A stretch of DNA of 47,876 bases, from positions 1 to 47,876 of the forward strand of contig JAFRLF010000086.1 of NCBI GenBank assembly GCA_017431365.1, read 5' to 3'. The position numbers and the translations under genes are program-made. The notes below the pieces were generated by a model, which had not been told where the DNA came from, did no database searches, and worked only from the letters and a program-made list of their open reading frames with translations. The stretch comes from Clostridia bacterium. Lineage in GTDB: Bacteria > Bacillota > Clostridia > Christensenellales > Aristaeellaceae. The first letter of the stretch is position 1. Each line of letters begins with the position of its first letter. Below are positions 1 through 8,220 of the stretch, piece by piece.

Positions 1-140
1 AAACCCCTCTCTGCAGTCAAGTCTGTATACTTACCATGTTTCGGCTACCCAATTTCATACTTCTTAAACCGCCAGACCCCGTCTGCCTTACAGTATGAGA
101 TTGGCCAGGGTAAACCGCATATATAGCGATGCGGCCGTCT

Positions 141-287
141 TCACAAGGCCTCGGTATCGCGTCTTCCAGTATCGGAACTGTTACCCCACGGCACTATCCG
201 GTTCATCTGCTCCAGGAAGGCTGTTTTGTTTGTTTTCACGTCGGCTAGTTCGTCCTGGACGAACGACATGCTTATCTGTTTGTTCAT
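141..287 (-). pseudogene. IS5-type transposase, N-terminal fragment
   Basis: A 48-codon reading frame begins with ATG at 287. Its first 35 residues resemble the N-terminus of IS5-group transposases: an early Q-(I/M)-S-x-x-F/V-x-D-E stretch, then a basic segment, then the block FLEQMNRIVPW, which in intact members is followed by a W and the DUF772 region. Here similarity stops right after VPWG (about position 183) and the frame closes at 141, so only the extreme N-terminus remains. The DDE catalytic core is absent, and I recognise nothing in bases 1-140. There is no clear ribosome site. It is probably a dead remnant of an insertion sequence. The family call rests on memory of the motif pattern and is moderate. 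Confidence 0.5.
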
Positions 288-328
288 GTGTTTATTATTC
301 CATATGGTTTGATTCTTTGCAATATTTC

Positions 329-1783
329 CTATTGCCTGACTCCGGTGTCTGAGTAGACGTAATTCAGTTCGTTGTCTATGGCATATTGTTCCGCGTAGCT
401 GCCAGGGTCTACGGTCAGTGTGAGGTTGGGACTTGTATTTAACCACGATTCATTAGTTTCAATGTTGATCGTCTCGCTGATTGCGAACGCGTTGTCGGCG
501 ATATACGTCACGCTGGCAGGGATCGTCACGCTGACCAGGTTGTCGCAGGAGCCGAACGCTCCGTCATCGATGCGTGAAACGCCGTCAGGGACGGTGAAAG
601 AGGTCATGGCTTTGCAGGAGAAAAACCACCTCGCGCCGATAAGCGTCACGTTATCGGGCAGCACGACGTCGGACAGATTGTTGCAAAAATGAAACAGGCC
701 GGTTCCGAGTTCCGTGGCGCTCCGGGGTATTGTCAGCGATTGCAGGGACTCGCAGCCGACGAAGGCGCTATCCCCAATGGAAGTGACGCTGTCCGGAATC
801 GTCACTTCGGTCAGATGGACGGCGTTGGAAAAGGCGCCGGGGCCAATTCGTTCGATGCCCTGCGGGATATCGAACCGGGGCTCCGTTTTCTGGTCGGGAT
901 AGAGAATGAGCTCATGGCTGTCGCGCTCAATCAGGGCGCCTTCATATGTCTCGAATACGGGATGGTTGGGGGAGACGGATATGCCTTGCAGGCCGCGATT
1001 TTCGCCAAAAGCGCGTTTGCCGAGGGTTTTTAGACTGTCAGGCAGGGTCACATTTTGCAGACTGCATCCGTAAAAAGCGTGTGAGCCGATGTGTTCGATC
1101 CCTTCACCGAAGGTGACGGAAGTGAGGGCGAACGAGGCATAAAACGCAGAATCGTCGATGGTTGTTACACTGCCCGGGATAGTAACAGTCCTCATGCACT
1201 GATTGTAGAAGAAGGCGAGAGAACCGATGCTTCGTGTTCCATCCGGAATGTCGATGTGCTCGTCGCGATAGCCAAGCAGGCAGCTTATGAGCCGCTGTTC
1301 GGACCAGGCGTACAGAAGGTGATCCTTCAAGGCAAGAACGGGATGATCCGGCGAAATGATGATCTCAATCAGAGCGCCACATTCGGCGAACGGGTTTTCC
1401 CCCACATCAGTGACGCTGTCGGGGATGGTCACGCTCGTGAGAAGCCACAGGTCATAAAATGCCCGACTGCCAATGCGCCTGACACCGTCCGGTATGACGA
1501 TGGAAGTGATTCCGTAATAGCTCTTAAAGCATTCGGGTCCGATTGAGGAAACTGGGACGCCGTCCAGCTCGGCGGGTATGGTCAGCGCCACCTGACCAAA
1601 GTGATCGTCGTGGTCTTCGCTTTGGTATTTGACGATTTCCGCCGTGCCGTCGTCAAGAATGACATATTGATAATTACCATACGTCAGCGTTTCGCGCTCA
1701 GGGGTTTCCTCTGCGTATGCCGCGGGCCAGGCCGCTATGCAAAGAAGCGTGATGAGAAGGATTGCGGTCAGTCTTTTCATCAT
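329..1783 (-). CDS. Secreted leucine-rich repeat (BspA-like, LRR_5) protein
   Basis: A 484-residue protein. Residues 1-24 form a signal peptide: a basic start (MMKR), a hydrophobic core and an AYA cleavage site before EETPE. The remainder is made of repeats of the BspA/LRR_5 type, with recurrent units such as VTIPDSVTSIGDSAF, VTIPGSVTTIDDSAF and LTIPRSATELG from about residue 65 to 450. These repeats build an extracellular solenoid that in other bacteria binds host or bacterial surface ligands. I see no LPXTG motif or C-terminal membrane segment, so it may be released or held non-covalently. The gene stands alone, ends with TAG, and is read away from the citrate synthase operon from its own promoter. 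The family is clear; the ligand is unknown. Confidence 0.85.
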   Translation of the reverse strand: MMKRLTAILLITLLCIAAWPAAYAEETPERETLTYGNYQYVILDDGTAEIVKYQSEDHDDHFGQVALTIPAELDGVPVSSIGPECFKSYYGITSIVIPDGVRRIGSRAFYDLWLLTSVTIPDSVTDVGENPFAECGALIEIIISPDHPVLALKDHLLYAWSEQRLISCLLGYRDEHIDIPDGTRSIGSLAFFYNQCMRTVTIPGSVTTIDDSAFYASFALTSVTFGEGIEHIGSHAFYGCSLQNVTLPDSLKTLGKRAFGENRGLQGISVSPNHPVFETYEGALIERDSHELILYPDQKTEPRFDIPQGIERIGPGAFSNAVHLTEVTIPDSVTSIGDSAFVGCESLQSLTIPRSATELGTGLFHFCNNLSDVVLPDNVTLIGARWFFSCKAMTSFTVPDGVSRIDDGAFGSCDNLVSVTIPASVTYIADNAFAISETINIETNESWLNTSPNLTLTVDPGSYAEQYAIDNELNYVYSDTGVRQ

Positions 1784-1823
1784 GGCGAAACTCTCCTTTA
1801 GGCAATCAGATTCTTATAATATC

Positions 1824-1853
1824 ATTATATCAGAGCCTGAATACGGTTGTCAA
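1824..1853 (-). promoter_or_regulatory. Sigma-A-type promoter of the LRR protein gene
   Basis: Read on the minus strand, TTGACA (1853-1848) and TATAAT (1829-1824) are separated by 18 bp. Both hexamers match the consensus exactly. The expected start near 1817 leaves a short leader before the ATG at 1783. Confidence 0.75.
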
Positions 1854-1938
1854 ATCAATGCGTCCTGCGGACAATTTCGCCTGTTCCGGAATACAGAGCC
1901 CACGCAGATGAATAATGTGTAATATTTATGCATTGTCC

Positions 1939-1967
1939 TTGACATGGAATGTTTTTGTGTATACAAT
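1939..1967 (+). promoter_or_regulatory. Sigma-A-type promoter of the (Re)-citrate synthase operon
   Basis: TTGACA (1939-1944) and TACAAT (1962-1967) lie 17 bp apart. The leader to the first ATG at 2008 is about 35 nt and carries GGGAGG at 1994-1999. The promoter is back to back with that of the LRR gene, with about 85 bp between the two -35 boxes. Confidence 0.75.
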
Positions 1968-2007
1968 AATACGAAAATAACCCCTGAGGTGTCGGGAGGC
2001 GCAGAGC

Positions 2008-3384
2008 ATGCTGGAGATATCCGGAAAGACAAATCTTCTCGAGCAGAAGACATACCGCTACGCCCTGCAGGACGTGCCGGAAGCCAATTTATATCGCGAC
2101 ATATACCCTTATGACGAAGTGCCCCGCGTGGCGTTTAACCACCGGCGCGTGCCCATAGGCATGCCGGAGGAAATCTGGATTACGGACACCTCCTTCCGGG
2201 ACGGCCAGCAGTCCGTGGAGCCGTACAGCGTCAAGCAGATCGTGGATCTTTACAAGCTGATGAGCAAGCTGGGCGGGCCTTACGGGGTCATCCGGCAGAC
2301 GGAGTTCTTCGTCTACAGTCAGAAGGACAGGGAGGCGCTTGAAAAGTGCCAGCAGCTGGGCCTGCGCTTTCCCGAGATCACGACCTGGATCCGCGCCAGC
2401 CGGGAGGACTTCAAGCTCGTCAAGGACCTGGGCATCCGCGAGACGGGGATCCTCGTCTCCTGCAGCGACTATCACATCTTCAAAAAGATGAAGATGACCC
2501 GCAAACAGGTCATGGATTACTACCTTCAGACCGTCTCGGACGCCTTTGAGGCGGGGGTCATGCCGCGCTGCCATCTCGAGGACATCACCCGGGCGGACTT
2601 TTACGGCTTTGTGGTGCCCTTCGTCAACGAGCTGATGAAGATGTCAGAGGACGCCGGCATCCCCGTGAAGATCCGCGCCTGCGACACGATGGGCTACGGC
2701 GTCCCCTATACCGAGGTCGCCCTGCCGCGCAGCGTGGCCGGGATCGTCTACGGTCTGCAGCATTATTCAGACGTCCCGAGCGAGATGCTCGAGTGGCACG
2801 GCCACAACGACTTTTATAAGGCCGTAGCCAACGCGACGACGGCGTGGTTGTACGGCGCGTGCGCCGTCAACTGTTCGCTCCTGGGCATAGGCGAGCGGAC
2901 GGGCAACATCCCGCTCGAGGCCATGGTCATGGAATACGCGTCGCTGCGCGGGTCGCTGGACGGCATGGACACCACCGCCATTACGGAGATCGCCGAGTAC
3001 TTCCGGAAGGAGATCGGCTACGACATCCCCGTGATGACGCCGTTCGTCGGGCGGAATTTCAACATGACGCGCGCGGGGATCCACGCGGACGGGCTTCTCA
3101 AGGACGCCGAGATCTATTCCATCTTCGATACGAAAAAGCTGCTCAACCGCAGCCCCTCCGTGCAGATCGGCAAGGCCAGCGGCCTGGCGGGCATCGCCTA
3201 CTGGATCAACGAAAACTACCAGCTGACGCCGTCCGAGCAGGTCGACAAGAAGGATCCCCTGGTCCTCAGCCTTAAGGAATGGATCGACGCGGAGTACGAG
3301 GGCGGACGGCAGACGTCTCTGTCCACGCACGAGCTGGAACTGAAGATCGAACAGCTTTCCGGCGGACGCTTCGCGCGGCTTTGA
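2008..3384 (+). CDS. (Re)-citrate synthase (DRE-TIM metallolyase family)
   Basis: A 458-residue member of the HMGL-like/2-isopropylmalate synthase (DRE-TIM) superfamily. The catalytic entry motif DTSFRDGQQ is at 60-68, the metal-binding HGHND at 264-268 and GIGERTGN at 293-300. The catalytic metal site would condense acetyl-CoA with oxaloacetate. In sequence alone it could be a homocitrate or isopropylmalate synthase, but the order synthase-regulator-aconitase-isocitrate dehydrogenase matches the cluster in anaerobic clostridia where this protein replaces the usual citrate synthase and has Re stereospecificity. The segment around GGPYGVIRQTEFF also fits that subgroup. No LeuA regulatory domain follows. 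The start has GGGAGG 8 nt upstream. Its role is the first step to 2-oxoglutarate and glutamate. Confidence 0.85.
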   Translation: MLEISGKTNLLEQKTYRYALQDVPEANLYRDIYPYDEVPRVAFNHRRVPIGMPEEIWITDTSFRDGQQSVEPYSVKQIVDLYKLMSKLGGPYGVIRQTEFFVYSQKDREALEKCQQLGLRFPEITTWIRASREDFKLVKDLGIRETGILVSCSDYHIFKKMKMTRKQVMDYYLQTVSDAFEAGVMPRCHLEDITRADFYGFVVPFVNELMKMSEDAGIPVKIRACDTMGYGVPYTEVALPRSVAGIVYGLQHYSDVPSEMLEWHGHNDFYKAVANATTAWLYGACAVNCSLLGIGERTGNIPLEAMVMEYASLRGSLDGMDTTAITEIAEYFRKEIGYDIPVMTPFVGRNFNMTRAGIHADGLLKDAEIYSIFDTKKLLNRSPSVQIGKASGLAGIAYWINENYQLTPSEQVDKKDPLVLSLKEWIDAEYEGGRQTSLSTHELELKIEQLSGGRFARL

Positions 3385-3417
3385 GGCCGGCGCGCGCTGA
3401 GAGAGGGAGGACATACG

Positions 3418-4062
3418 ATGGAGTATAAGAGCGTATCACTGGCGGATCAGGTGTTCGAGCGCCTGGAGGCCGACATACTGAGCGGACAGTACAAGAGGGG
3501 CGAGGTCATCACGGAACTTCGCCTGTGTCAGGAGCTGGGGGTCAGCCGCACGCCCGTGAGGGAGGCGCTGCGCCGCCTCTCGCAGGAGCACCTCGTCGAG
3601 GAGAGCGCCAAAGGGACGACCGTCCTGGGCATCACCCTGCGAGATTTTCAGGACATGTGCGCGATCCGCATGCGCATCGAAGGGCTGGCCGTGCGCGGCT
3701 TTATCGAGAATATGACCGAGGAAGGACTCAAGGAACTGCGCGAGGCGGTGGACTTTCAGGAGTTTTACCTCACGCGCAGCGATGCGGATCATCTGCGCAT
3801 CATGGACGGGCGCTTTCACGACGCCATATACAACCGCTGCGGCAGCATGATCGTCAGGGACACGCTGGCGCCCCTTCACAAAAAGGTGCAGAAGTACCGC
3901 CGCCAGAGCCTTGGACAGGCCAGCCGGGCGGAGAAATCCGTGGCGGAGCACAAGAAGATCCTCGAAGCCATCGTTGCCGGCGACGGAGACCTCGCTGAAG
4001 AGCTCATCTGTCAGCATGTCAAAAACGCCATGGATCACGTCATCAGCAGTCAGGAGGGATAA
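3418..4062 (+). CDS. GntR-family transcriptional regulator with FCD domain
   Basis: A 214-residue regulator. The N-terminal winged helix (about 8-75) contains the GntR recognition segment LGVSRTPVREALRRL near 40-54. The C-terminal helical FCD domain (about 80-212) keeps the acidic/histidine pattern (GRFHD, AEHKK, CQHVK) that in this family holds a metal and a carboxylic acid ligand. It lies 33 bp after the citrate synthase gene and 2 bp before aconitase, so it is co-transcribed with the pathway. Inference: it senses citrate, isocitrate or 2-oxoglutarate and controls this operon. AGAGGGAGG precedes the ATG. Confidence 0.88.
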   Translation: MEYKSVSLADQVFERLEADILSGQYKRGEVITELRLCQELGVSRTPVREALRRLSQEHLVEESAKGTTVLGITLRDFQDMCAIRMRIEGLAVRGFIENMTEEGLKELREAVDFQEFYLTRSDADHLRIMDGRFHDAIYNRCGSMIVRDTLAPLHKKVQKYRRQSLGQASRAEKSVAEHKKILEAIVAGDGDLAEELICQHVKNAMDHVISSQEG

Positions 4063-4064
4063 CA

Positions 4065-5990
4065 ATGGGTATGACGATCGCTCAAAAGATCATGAAGGCG
4101 CATCTCATCAGCGGCGATATGACGCCGGGCAGCGAGGTGGCCCTTCGCATCGACCAGACCCTCACGCAGGACGCCACGGGGACGATGGCCTACCTCGAGT
4201 TCGAGAGCATGGGCATCGACCGCGTGAAGACGGAAAAATCCGTCGCCTATATCGACCATAACACCCTGCAGTGCGGCTATGAAAACCCGGACGACCACCG
4301 CTACATCCAGTCCGTGGCTAAAAAGCACGGCATCTGGTACTCGCGTCCCGGCAACGGGATATGCCATCAGGTGCATCTGGAGCGCTTCGGCGTGCCGGGG
4401 AAGACGCTCATCGGCTCGGACAGCCATACGCCGACGGGCGGCGGCCTGGGTATGCTGGCCTTCGGCGCGGGCGGCCTGGACGTGGCCGTCGCGATGGGCG
4501 GAGGCGCGTATTACATCACGATGCCAAAGATGCTGAAGGTCAACCTGACCGGCGCGCTCAGGCCCTTTGTCACGGCAAAGGACGTCAGCCTGGAGATCCT
4601 GAGAAGGCTCTCGGTCAAGGGCGGCGTCGGGTACATCGTCGAATGGGGCGGCGAGGGGATCGCGAGTCTCAGCGTGCCCGAGCGCGCGACGATCACCAAC
4701 ATGGGCACGGAGCTGGGCGCGACGACGTCGATCTTCCCGAGCGACGAGGTCACCCGCGCCTTCCTCAAAGCGCAGGGCCGGGAGAAGGACTTCGTTCCCC
4801 TGTCGAGCGACCCGGACGCCGTGTACGACCGGATAATCGACATCGATCTGAGCGAGTTGGAACCGCTGATCGCCTGCCCGCACAGCCCGGACCGCGTCGT
4901 GACGGTGGCCTCCGTCGCCGGGACGAAGGTCGATCAGGTGTGCGTCGGTTCGTGTACCAACTCCTCGCTGTTCGACATGCTGAAGGTCGCCGCCCTGCTG
5001 AAAGGGCGCACGATCGCGGACAATGTGTCCATGTCCGTTTCGCCCGGATCCCGTCAGGTGCTCGGCATGCTGGCCGGCAGCGGCGCGCTGGGCGACATTC
5101 TCGGCAGCGGCGCGCGCCTTCTGGAATGCGCCTGTGGACCCTGCATCGGCATGGGTTTCTCGCCCAACTCCGGCGGCGTGTCGCTGCGCACGTTCAACCG
5201 CAATTTCGAAGGCCGTTCGGGAACGGCGGACGGACAGGTTTATCTCGTATCGCCGGAGACGGCCGTCGCCTCGGCCTTGAACGGTGTCATCACGGATCCG
5301 CGCGATCTGGGCGACATGCCGTCCGTCACGATGCCGGACGCCTTTATGATCGACGACACGGGCGTTCTGCCGCCGGCGGACGCCGACGCGGCGAAGGCCC
5401 TTCAGGTGCTCCGCGGCCCGAACATCAAGCCCATGCCCGAGGGCGTTCCGGTCGGGGACGAAATCCGCGCGGAGCTGACCCTCAAAGTGGGGGACAACAT
5501 CACGACGGATCACATCATGCCCGCCGGGGCGAAGATCCTGCCCTACCGGTCCAATATACCGCACCTTTCGCAGTACTGCTTCGGCGTGTGCGATCCCACC
5601 TTCCCTGAGCGGGCGAAGGCGGCGGGGGAGAGCATCGTCGTGGCGGGGATCAACTACGGACAGGGCTCCTCCCGCGAGCATGCGGCGCTGGTGCCGCTGT
5701 ACCTGGGGGTCAGGGCGGTCGTCGCCAAGGGCTTTGCCCGCATACACGCGGCCAACCTGATCAACGCGGGGATCCTGCCCCTGACGTTTAAAAACCCGGA
5801 CGATTACGACAGGCTCGCGCAGGGCGACCGGCTGATCATCTCCGGCATCGACGAGGGGATGGTCAGTGGCGAAATTACGCTCAGGGATGAGACGAACGGC
5901 GCGTGCGCCGAACTCGTCTGCGCCTTTACCGAGCGGCAGAGGGCGATTCTTCGCTGCGGCGGCCTGCTCAACTATACGAAGACGCTTTAA
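4065..5990 (+). CDS. acnA: Aconitate hydratase
   Basis: A 641-residue aconitase that interconverts citrate and isocitrate with a [4Fe-4S] cluster. The three cluster cysteines are visible: C297 in SCTN, and C357 and C360 in CGPC. Further marks are HTPTGGGLGM (121-130), NFEGRSG (380-386), and, in the C-terminal swivel domain, GDNITTDHIMPAG (476-488) and GQGSSREHA (532-540). At about 640 residues it is the compact clostridial and mitochondrial-like form rather than the 890-residue AcnA of proteobacteria, so the symbol is approximate. It begins 2 bp after the GntR gene, which implies translational coupling, and acts directly after the citrate synthase. Confidence 0.93.
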   Translation: MGMTIAQKIMKAHLISGDMTPGSEVALRIDQTLTQDATGTMAYLEFESMGIDRVKTEKSVAYIDHNTLQCGYENPDDHRYIQSVAKKHGIWYSRPGNGICHQVHLERFGVPGKTLIGSDSHTPTGGGLGMLAFGAGGLDVAVAMGGGAYYITMPKMLKVNLTGALRPFVTAKDVSLEILRRLSVKGGVGYIVEWGGEGIASLSVPERATITNMGTELGATTSIFPSDEVTRAFLKAQGREKDFVPLSSDPDAVYDRIIDIDLSELEPLIACPHSPDRVVTVASVAGTKVDQVCVGSCTNSSLFDMLKVAALLKGRTIADNVSMSVSPGSRQVLGMLAGSGALGDILGSGARLLECACGPCIGMGFSPNSGGVSLRTFNRNFEGRSGTADGQVYLVSPETAVASALNGVITDPRDLGDMPSVTMPDAFMIDDTGVLPPADADAAKALQVLRGPNIKPMPEGVPVGDEIRAELTLKVGDNITTDHIMPAGAKILPYRSNIPHLSQYCFGVCDPTFPERAKAAGESIVVAGINYGQGSSREHAALVPLYLGVRAVVAKGFARIHAANLINAGILPLTFKNPDDYDRLAQGDRLIISGIDEGMVSGEITLRDETNGACAELVCAFTERQRAILRCGGLLNYTKTL

Positions 5991-6031
5991 TATGGATAAT
6001 GGAGCACTGAATATCGAAAGGCGGAAGATAT

Positions 6032-7162
6032 ATGCAGAATGAATTCGTCGACAAGGCCGTATCGCAGTTCAGAACCTTGATCGAGGAGCAGATCACCAGG
6101 GCGCAGGCGATGGAACACGCCGCGCCGCCGAAGGACTTTCAGAATCTGAAGACCGTGACCATCGGCGTCATCGACGGGGACGGCATCGGCCCCATCATCA
6201 CGGAGGCCTGCACCAAGGTGCTGAACGCGCTCCTGAAGGACGAAATCGACGCGGGAAGCATCGTCCTCAAGCCCATCCAGGGCCTGACGATCGAAAATCG
6301 CCTGAAGCAGGGCAAGGCCGTGCCCGACGACATCCTCGCCGCGTGCAAGGCCTGCGACGTCCTGCTCAAGGGCCCGACGGAGACGCCCAAGGGCGGCACG
6401 ATGGAGTCGGCCAACGTGACGCTCCGGCGCGAGCTGGACCTGTTCGCGAACGTGCGCCCCGTGTCCGTGCCGGAGGAAGGGATCGACTGGGTCTTCTTCC
6501 GAGAGAATACCGAGGGCGAGTACGTCCTTGGCAGCCGCGGCGTCGAGATCCCGGACACACTGTGCATGGACTTCAAGGTGACGACGCGGCCGGGCACCCG
6601 GCGCATCGCCCGGGCGGCCTTTGAGTACGCCAGGGCCAACGGGAAGACCAGTGTCTCCATCGTCACGAAGGCCAATATCATGAAAAAGACGGACGGTTCT
6701 TTCTCCGAGATCTGCCACGAGGTGGCGAAGGACTATCCCGGCATCGAGGCGGAGGACTGGTACATCGACATCATGACGGCCAAGCTCGTCAACCCCGCCG
6801 TGCGCAGCGGATATCAGGTGTTCGTGCTGCCCAATCTGTACGGCGACATCATCACCGACGAGGCGGCGCAGATCCAGGGCGGCGTGGGCACAGCCGGCAG
6901 CGCGAACATCGGCGATCAGTATGCCATGTTCGAGGCCATTCACGGCTCGGCCCCCCGCATGATCGAGACGGGGCGCGGCGCCTATGCCAACCCGGTCAGC
7001 CTGCTCCGCGCGGCGGAGATGCTGCTCCGGCACATCGCGCGGCCCGAGAAGGCCGACAAACTCGCCGCGGCGATCGCCTCCTGCGGACTGACCATCACCG
7101 GCCGCGAGGACGGCGCCACCTGCGAACAGCTGACGGACAGGATCATCGAGCTGATCGGCTGA
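6032..7162 (+). CDS. icd: Isocitrate dehydrogenase (NAD(P)-dependent)
   Basis: A 376-residue isocitrate/isopropylmalate-type dehydrogenase that should oxidise isocitrate to 2-oxoglutarate. Visible blocks are IDGDGIGP (47-54), LRRELDLFANVRP (131-143), the isocitrate-type RENTEGEY (157-164), NLYGDIITDE (268-277) and HGSAPRM (304-310). A roughly 40-residue N-terminal extension precedes the usual fold. The cofactor loop after HGSAP differs from the classic NADP type of E. coli, so NAD or NADP use is left open. It is the last gene of the operon, 41 bp after aconitase, and converges on a toxin gene 20 bp away. The start has AAAGGCGG upstream. Isopropylmalate dehydrogenase is unlikely given the context. 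Confidence 0.9.
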   Translation: MQNEFVDKAVSQFRTLIEEQITRAQAMEHAAPPKDFQNLKTVTIGVIDGDGIGPIITEACTKVLNALLKDEIDAGSIVLKPIQGLTIENRLKQGKAVPDDILAACKACDVLLKGPTETPKGGTMESANVTLRRELDLFANVRPVSVPEEGIDWVFFRENTEGEYVLGSRGVEIPDTLCMDFKVTTRPGTRRIARAAFEYARANGKTSVSIVTKANIMKKTDGSFSEICHEVAKDYPGIEAEDWYIDIMTAKLVNPAVRSGYQVFVLPNLYGDIITDEAAQIQGGVGTAGSANIGDQYAMFEAIHGSAPRMIETGRGAYANPVSLLRAAEMLLRHIARPEKADKLAAAIASCGLTITGREDGATCEQLTDRIIELIG

Positions 7163-7182
7163 TCGGCATCCACGGTTTTGTT

Positions 7183-7446
7183 TCAGTAATTCCGAAGAAT
7201 GCCGTGGTGGCCGATGTCGACCAGGGCGATGAGCGCATCCCCCTCATAAAACCATATGACCCGGATATCCATATTGACGCTGAATTCAAACAAATCATCC
7301 GTTCCCTGCAGGCGCTTAACCCGCAGGGAAGGATGTAGGGGGTTTTCGACAAAGATCTGAAGCTTTGACCTGAATTGTTTTTTCTCATTGTCGGTCAGGG
7401 TTTTGTAGTGTTTCTGAAATCGATCAGTATACGTGATCTTCAGCAT
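7183..7446 (-). CDS. RelE/YafQ-family toxin
   Basis: An 87-residue basic protein of the RelE/ParE fold. It begins LKITYTDRFQKHYKTL, has the central LRVKRLQG turn followed by FEFSVNMDIRVIWF, and ends with IGHHGILRNY; the closing GHH-x-x-L-x-x-Y pattern is typical of the YafQ/RelE branch. Known members cleave mRNA on the ribosome. Its ATG overlaps the end of the AbrB-type antitoxin by 7 nt, so the two are translationally coupled with the antitoxin first. The target is not shown by sequence. Confidence 0.8.
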   Translation of the reverse strand: MLKITYTDRFQKHYKTLTDNEKKQFRSKLQIFVENPLHPSLRVKRLQGTDDLFEFSVNMDIRVIWFYEGDALIALVDIGHHGILRNY

Positions 7447-7706
7447 GACGGATCCTCCAGTTTTTCCATGAGTGCGTCGATGCTTGAAAATACGGGTTTC
7501 TTTCCCACCTGAATGTCTTCTTTGAGCTGCGTCAGTTCACTGCGAAGCGCGTCAATGTAACCTTTCGGGTAGACAGTGACCGGCATCATGTAAATGACGC
7601 CGTCCTTCTCCTGAATGTCCAGCTTGTCGCCTTCCTCCAGACCGAGAGAAGCGACAATAGCCTTCGGCAATGTGATTTGAGCCTTTGACCGGATTTCAGC
7701 CAGCAT
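7440..7706 (-). CDS. AbrB/SpoVT-type antitoxin
   Basis: An 88-residue protein with an N-terminal swapped-hairpin DNA-binding domain: EIRSKAQITLPKAIVASLGL, then GDKLDIQEKDGVIYMMP. The C-terminal half is predicted to bind the toxin. The frame stays open further upstream to 7802, but the ATG at 7706 has GGGAGG 8 nt before it and lies downstream of a good promoter, so that start is chosen. It should neutralise the RelE-like toxin encoded next and repress their common promoter. Confidence 0.82.
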   Translation of the reverse strand: MLAEIRSKAQITLPKAIVASLGLEEGDKLDIQEKDGVIYMMPVTVYPKGYIDALRSELTQLKEDIQVGKKPVFSSIDALMEKLEDPSC

Positions 7707-7749
7707 GGCAGATACCTCCCCAACTAAGAAATTCCAACTTTCTGACTTC

Positions 7750-7778
7750 ATTGTAATGCATATGAGTGGCGTCGTCAA
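7750..7778 (-). promoter_or_regulatory. Promoter of the AbrB/RelE toxin-antitoxin pair
   Basis: On the minus strand TTGACG (7778-7773) and TACAAT (7755-7750) are 17 bp apart. The transcript should start near 7743. The leader holds two GTTGG copies spaced by AATTTCTTA, a possible antitoxin-binding site. Confidence 0.65.
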
Positions 7779-7830
7779 GCGTGATTTCCGCGAAAAGGAC
7801 ATTTACAGATAACTTGATCGGATAAAGCAT

Positions 7831-7858
7831 CAGCCCCGGAACGAGCGTTCCGGGGCTG
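7831..7858 (-). terminator. Hairpin between the DUF1858 gene and the toxin-antitoxin pair
   Basis: A perfect 12-bp stem (7831-7842 with 7847-7858, arm CAGCCCCGGAAC) with a 4-nt loop lies 21 bp downstream of the DUF1858 stop. The following minus-strand bases read ATGCTTTAT, so the U-tract is weak. It probably ends the DUF1858 transcript. Confidence 0.6.
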
Positions 7859-7879
7859 CACTGTGTTTGACGAGGTAAA

Positions 7880-8095
7880 TTACTTCGCGTTTGCGGCGAT
7901 GACCTGGTTCAGCTGCTCGACTACGGGAGCGGGGTCGATGCCGTGTACGGCGCAGGCGTCGGCCAGGGACTCGGCCTGAGACGCGGGGCAGCCCAGGCAA
8001 TGCATGCCGATGCCCAAGAGGATCTCGATGGTTTCGGGGTAATTTCTGACGATCTGGCCCACCAGGGTCTGCTCATTGACGTACGTATTTTCCAT
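7880..8095 (-). CDS. DUF1858 (hybrid-cluster-associated disulfide) protein
   Basis: A 71-residue protein made almost entirely of a DUF1858 domain. The consensus is visible: TLVGQIVRNYPETIEILLGIGMHCLGCP with the CxxC at 33-36, then ESLADACAVHGID. Such domains occur next to hybrid-cluster proteins and other redox enzymes, and the CxxC is thought to form a disulfide or bind a metal; the exact role is unknown. The ATG at 8095 has GGAGG 7 nt upstream and is preferred over the longer frame to 8299, which crosses the promoter region. It is monocistronic. Confidence 0.85.
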   Translation of the reverse strand: MENTYVNEQTLVGQIVRNYPETIEILLGIGMHCLGCPASQAESLADACAVHGIDPAPVVEQLNQVIAANAK

Positions 8096-8121
8096 TGTAA
8101 TGCCTCCAGATACTTGATTAT

Positions 8122-8149
8122 TTGACTCAGATATACTATAGTTTATACA
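8122..8149 (+). promoter_or_regulatory. Promoter of the alpha/beta hydrolase gene
   Basis: TTGACT (8122-8127) and TATACA (8144-8149) are 16 bp apart. Transcription would start near 8156, giving a 65-nt leader to the ATG at 8221. It physically overlaps the opposing DUF1858 promoter. Confidence 0.55.
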
Positions 8150-8170
8150 TCGCATACGTTGTCTGATCAA
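8142..8170 (-). promoter_or_regulatory. Promoter of the DUF1858 gene
   Basis: On the minus strand TTGATC (8170-8165) and TATAAA (8147-8142) are 17 bp apart. Its -10 box overlaps the -10 box of the plus-strand hydrolase promoter. Confidence 0.55.
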
Positions 8171-8220
8171 CAAAAAGATGTTATATGATTGAAAAGTTTT
8201 ACCGGCAGGAGGCGACCGCA

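Noticed and set aside
2008-3384. Homocitrate synthase or 2-isopropylmalate synthase
   Set aside because: The motifs allow it, but there is no regulatory domain, no lysine, leucine or nitrogenase genes nearby, and the aconitase-isocitrate dehydrogenase partners fit citrate synthesis.
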